Assembly (NCBI RefSeq): GCF_000001735.4
Contig: NC_003070.9
Span: 9,734,001 to 9,798,000 of the forward strand
Source of the DNA: Arabidopsis thaliana
Taxonomy: Eukaryota > Streptophyta > Magnoliopsida > Brassicales > Brassicaceae
Reading direction: 5' to 3'
DNA length: 64,000 nucleotides
The notes below the pieces were generated by a model. It had not been told where the DNA came from, searched no databases, and saw nothing but the letters and a program-made list of their open reading frames with translations. This document shows, piece after piece, positions 62,177 to 64,000 of this stretch. A program made the translations under genes and the position numbers. Positions within the stretch are counted from its first letter, which is position 1. Every line of letters begins with the position of its first letter.

Positions 62177-62235
62177 AAAAGTTGCGATTTTTATTCTAAT
62201 GAAGCGGGAATTGTTTTGTTTTGACTTGTGTAAAA

Positions 62236-64000
62236 ATGATCGAAGATTTTAGTGGAGCACGGGGAAGTAATAAGGATAAATCGATGCCATGGAAGAAGTT
62301 AGATGCTAATGAATTTGGTATTCAGAGGTCAATGATACCAGATTCTACACGGATGGTTCTCAATAAACTCAAGAAAAAAGGTTTGCTTTTTACGCTTACT
62401 TAGGCTTCTGATTGGACTCTGGCAATTCTTAGTGTGCTTATATGACAAATATCAGCTTCTGTTGGGAAGAGCTTTGAATTGTTTGGATTTTGTTTTGAAC
62501 TCTGCCTTAAAATCTGTGTTTTAGTGGCTTTAGTGTAATGTGAACCCTCTCAAGCTTTTGAGATTGTTTAGTTTAGAACAATGTGAAGAATAGCTAAAGG
62601 CTTTATTTTTGCTATGATTTTCCAGGATTTCAAGTTTACCTAGTTGGAGGTTGTGTTCGGGATCTTATTCTAGATAGAATCCCCAAGGATTTTGATGTTA
62701 TCACTACTGCTGAACTCAAGGAGGTTTAAATCAGCTTATGTTCTTACTACAGACTTGTATTTTTTTATCCTTTTTTATGATGAACTCAATCTTGCCTCAC
62801 AAATTTACGTTTTGAATCATCGCTTGTGTGTATAGGTACGGAAAGTATTTCCCGGCTGTCAAATTGTTGGAAGACGATTTCCAATATGTCATGTTTATGT
62901 TGATGATATTATCATAGAGGTTTGTTCAACATTTCACTTATTTTACACTTTTTCCCTCTCTCCCTTTCTCCATCTTTCTCTCAAGTTCGTAAAATTGTAT
63001 CCTAAGGGATGATGGAGTTTTTCTTTTTAATAGGTGTCAAGTTTTAGTACTTCAGCAAGGACTGGTAAAGCGCCCAATAAAAGCTTTAGACGGCCTGCGG
63101 GATGCGATGAGCGGGATTATATTCGTTGGAAGAATTGCTTACAGCGTGATTTTACAGTCAACGGGTAAACAGTACCTCTCTATCTGTATTTCTCTTATAT
63201 TTGTGAATAGAAATCCATATGCAGCATCCGTTAACATTCATATGTTGGTTTTTCAGGTTGATGTTTGATCCATCGGAGAATGTAGTGTATGACTATATAG
63301 GAGGAGTTGAAGATTTAAGGAATTCTAAAGTAGGTTTTGCAATTTAAGCTATTATGCTTTATAGAAATCTACTGACATGTGAATGAATTGGTATAAGTCC
63401 TAATCAGTTGAAGTTTGCTCTGTAGGTTAGAACAGTATCCGCAGCGAATCTTTCATTTGTCGAGGATACAGGTCAGTTGCAGATGCAATGTTTTCATCAT
63501 TGGTATGAAAGATTGAAATCTATTTGTTTGGAAATGCTTTAAAAATCGTAACGGTGTTCACTTTGTAGCTCGCATTTTACGTGCAATTAGGATTGCAGCA
63601 AGGTTAGGATTCAGCTTGACTAAAGACGTTGCTATTTCTGTGAAGGAGCTTTCTTCTTCATTACTGAGACTTGACCCTGTATATCTCGTTACCTTTTCTT
63701 GTTCTCCTTGCTCTTCTTTTTTGTTTGTAAGGTTAGGACTAAACATTTTTCTATCGTGTTCCAATAATTCTGCAGTCAAGGATTCGGATGGAAATCAATT
63801 ATATGCTGGCATATGGGTCCGCAGAAGCTTCTTTACGGTTATTATGGAGATTTGGCCTCATGGAAATTCTTCTACCTATCCAGGTATGGTGAATTTTCTT
63901 TAGCAGTGTGGCATTATGGTGTACACACTGAGTACTTTCTGTTGTTCACATTGAAATCACTTATGTATTCGCAGGCATCTTATCTTGTTTCCCAAGGGTT
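62236..64000 (+). CDS. tRNA nucleotidyltransferase / poly(A) polymerase family protein (At1g28090-like), 3' end outside window
   Basis: Exons 62236-62380, 62626-62723, 62836-62919, 63034-63164, 63257-63329, 63426-63471, 63569-63678, 63776-63883 and 63975 to the window edge; all phases close. The head domain has the class II nucleotidyltransferase signature LVGGCVRDLILDR with the acidic pair in KDFDVIT. It continues with IVGRRFPICHVYVDD, EVSSFSTSA, RDFTVNGLMFDP (RRDFT-like motif) and ARILRAIRIAARLGF (neck helix), then NYMLAYGSAEASLRLLWRFG. These are motifs of CCA-adding enzymes and bacterial-type poly(A) polymerases. In plants a small family of such proteins is organelle-targeted. ATP/CTP specificity cannot be read here. 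The ATG at 62236 precedes the domain by about 35 residues; upstream in-frame stops exclude a simple extension, so any targeting peptide must be spliced in. Confidence 0.85.

Noticed and set aside
1..64000. Biosynthetic or defence gene cluster
   Set aside because: Neighbouring genes belong to unrelated housekeeping and regulatory functions, each with its own promoter; nothing suggests co-regulation or a shared pathway.

Overview
The window is plant nuclear DNA. It is AT-rich, its genes have many short canonical GT-AG introns, and it carries plant-only families: a B-box/CCT regulator, a GPI-anchored lipid transfer protein, P-class PPR proteins and an ECT-type YTH reader. Gene order, exon structure and reconstructed protein lengths match, from memory, Arabidopsis thaliana chromosome 1 around At1g27940 to At1g28090. 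The source is therefore very probably A. thaliana (a reference or natural accession) or a very close relative. Locus numbers and symbols are recalled, not searched.

Layout from left to right: ABCB13 (minus, 3' end cut by the window edge); LTPG1 (plus); ECT9 (minus); NTF2B (plus); the 15-exon DPL1 (plus), convergent with a multi-pass membrane protein gene (minus). Next comes a repeat-rich block: a NudC-like last-exon relic, a seven-copy array of ~325 bp units, a PPR gene with an odd acidic/glycine tail, a decayed Harbinger-type Myb/SANT relic and a tRNA-derived SINE. ABCB14 (plus) follows, then a rearranged and frameshifted PPR locus (minus), a RING pseudogene fragment, an AOP-like 2-oxoglutarate oxygenase (plus), an ATL-like RING gene with a damaged 5' end (minus), the B-box gene BBX13/COL15 (minus), RDM16/PRP3 (plus), a small WW-like protein gene (plus), a RAWUL-domain gene with a 3.6 kb last intron (plus) and a tRNA-nucleotidyltransferase-like gene (plus, cut by the right edge).

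The genes form no pathway or operon; each is an independent nuclear gene. The shared theme is local duplication and decay: an inverted ABCB13/ABCB14 pair 25 kb apart, related PPR loci on either side of ABCB14, a RING-exon duplicate on either side of the oxygenase gene, and a repeat array that seems to include the last codons of a NudC-like gene. I found no convincing new multi-gene system. The observations most worth checking are the NudC-derived tandem array, the fused PPR duplicate whose second copy lacks the family intron, the ATGA-overlapping upstream ORF, and the missing start codons of the RING gene.

Exon boundaries were assigned by hand from splice consensus, reading frame and paralogue comparison. 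Where the phase closes and the total length fits the family I am confident. UTRs and transcription starts are not resolved.
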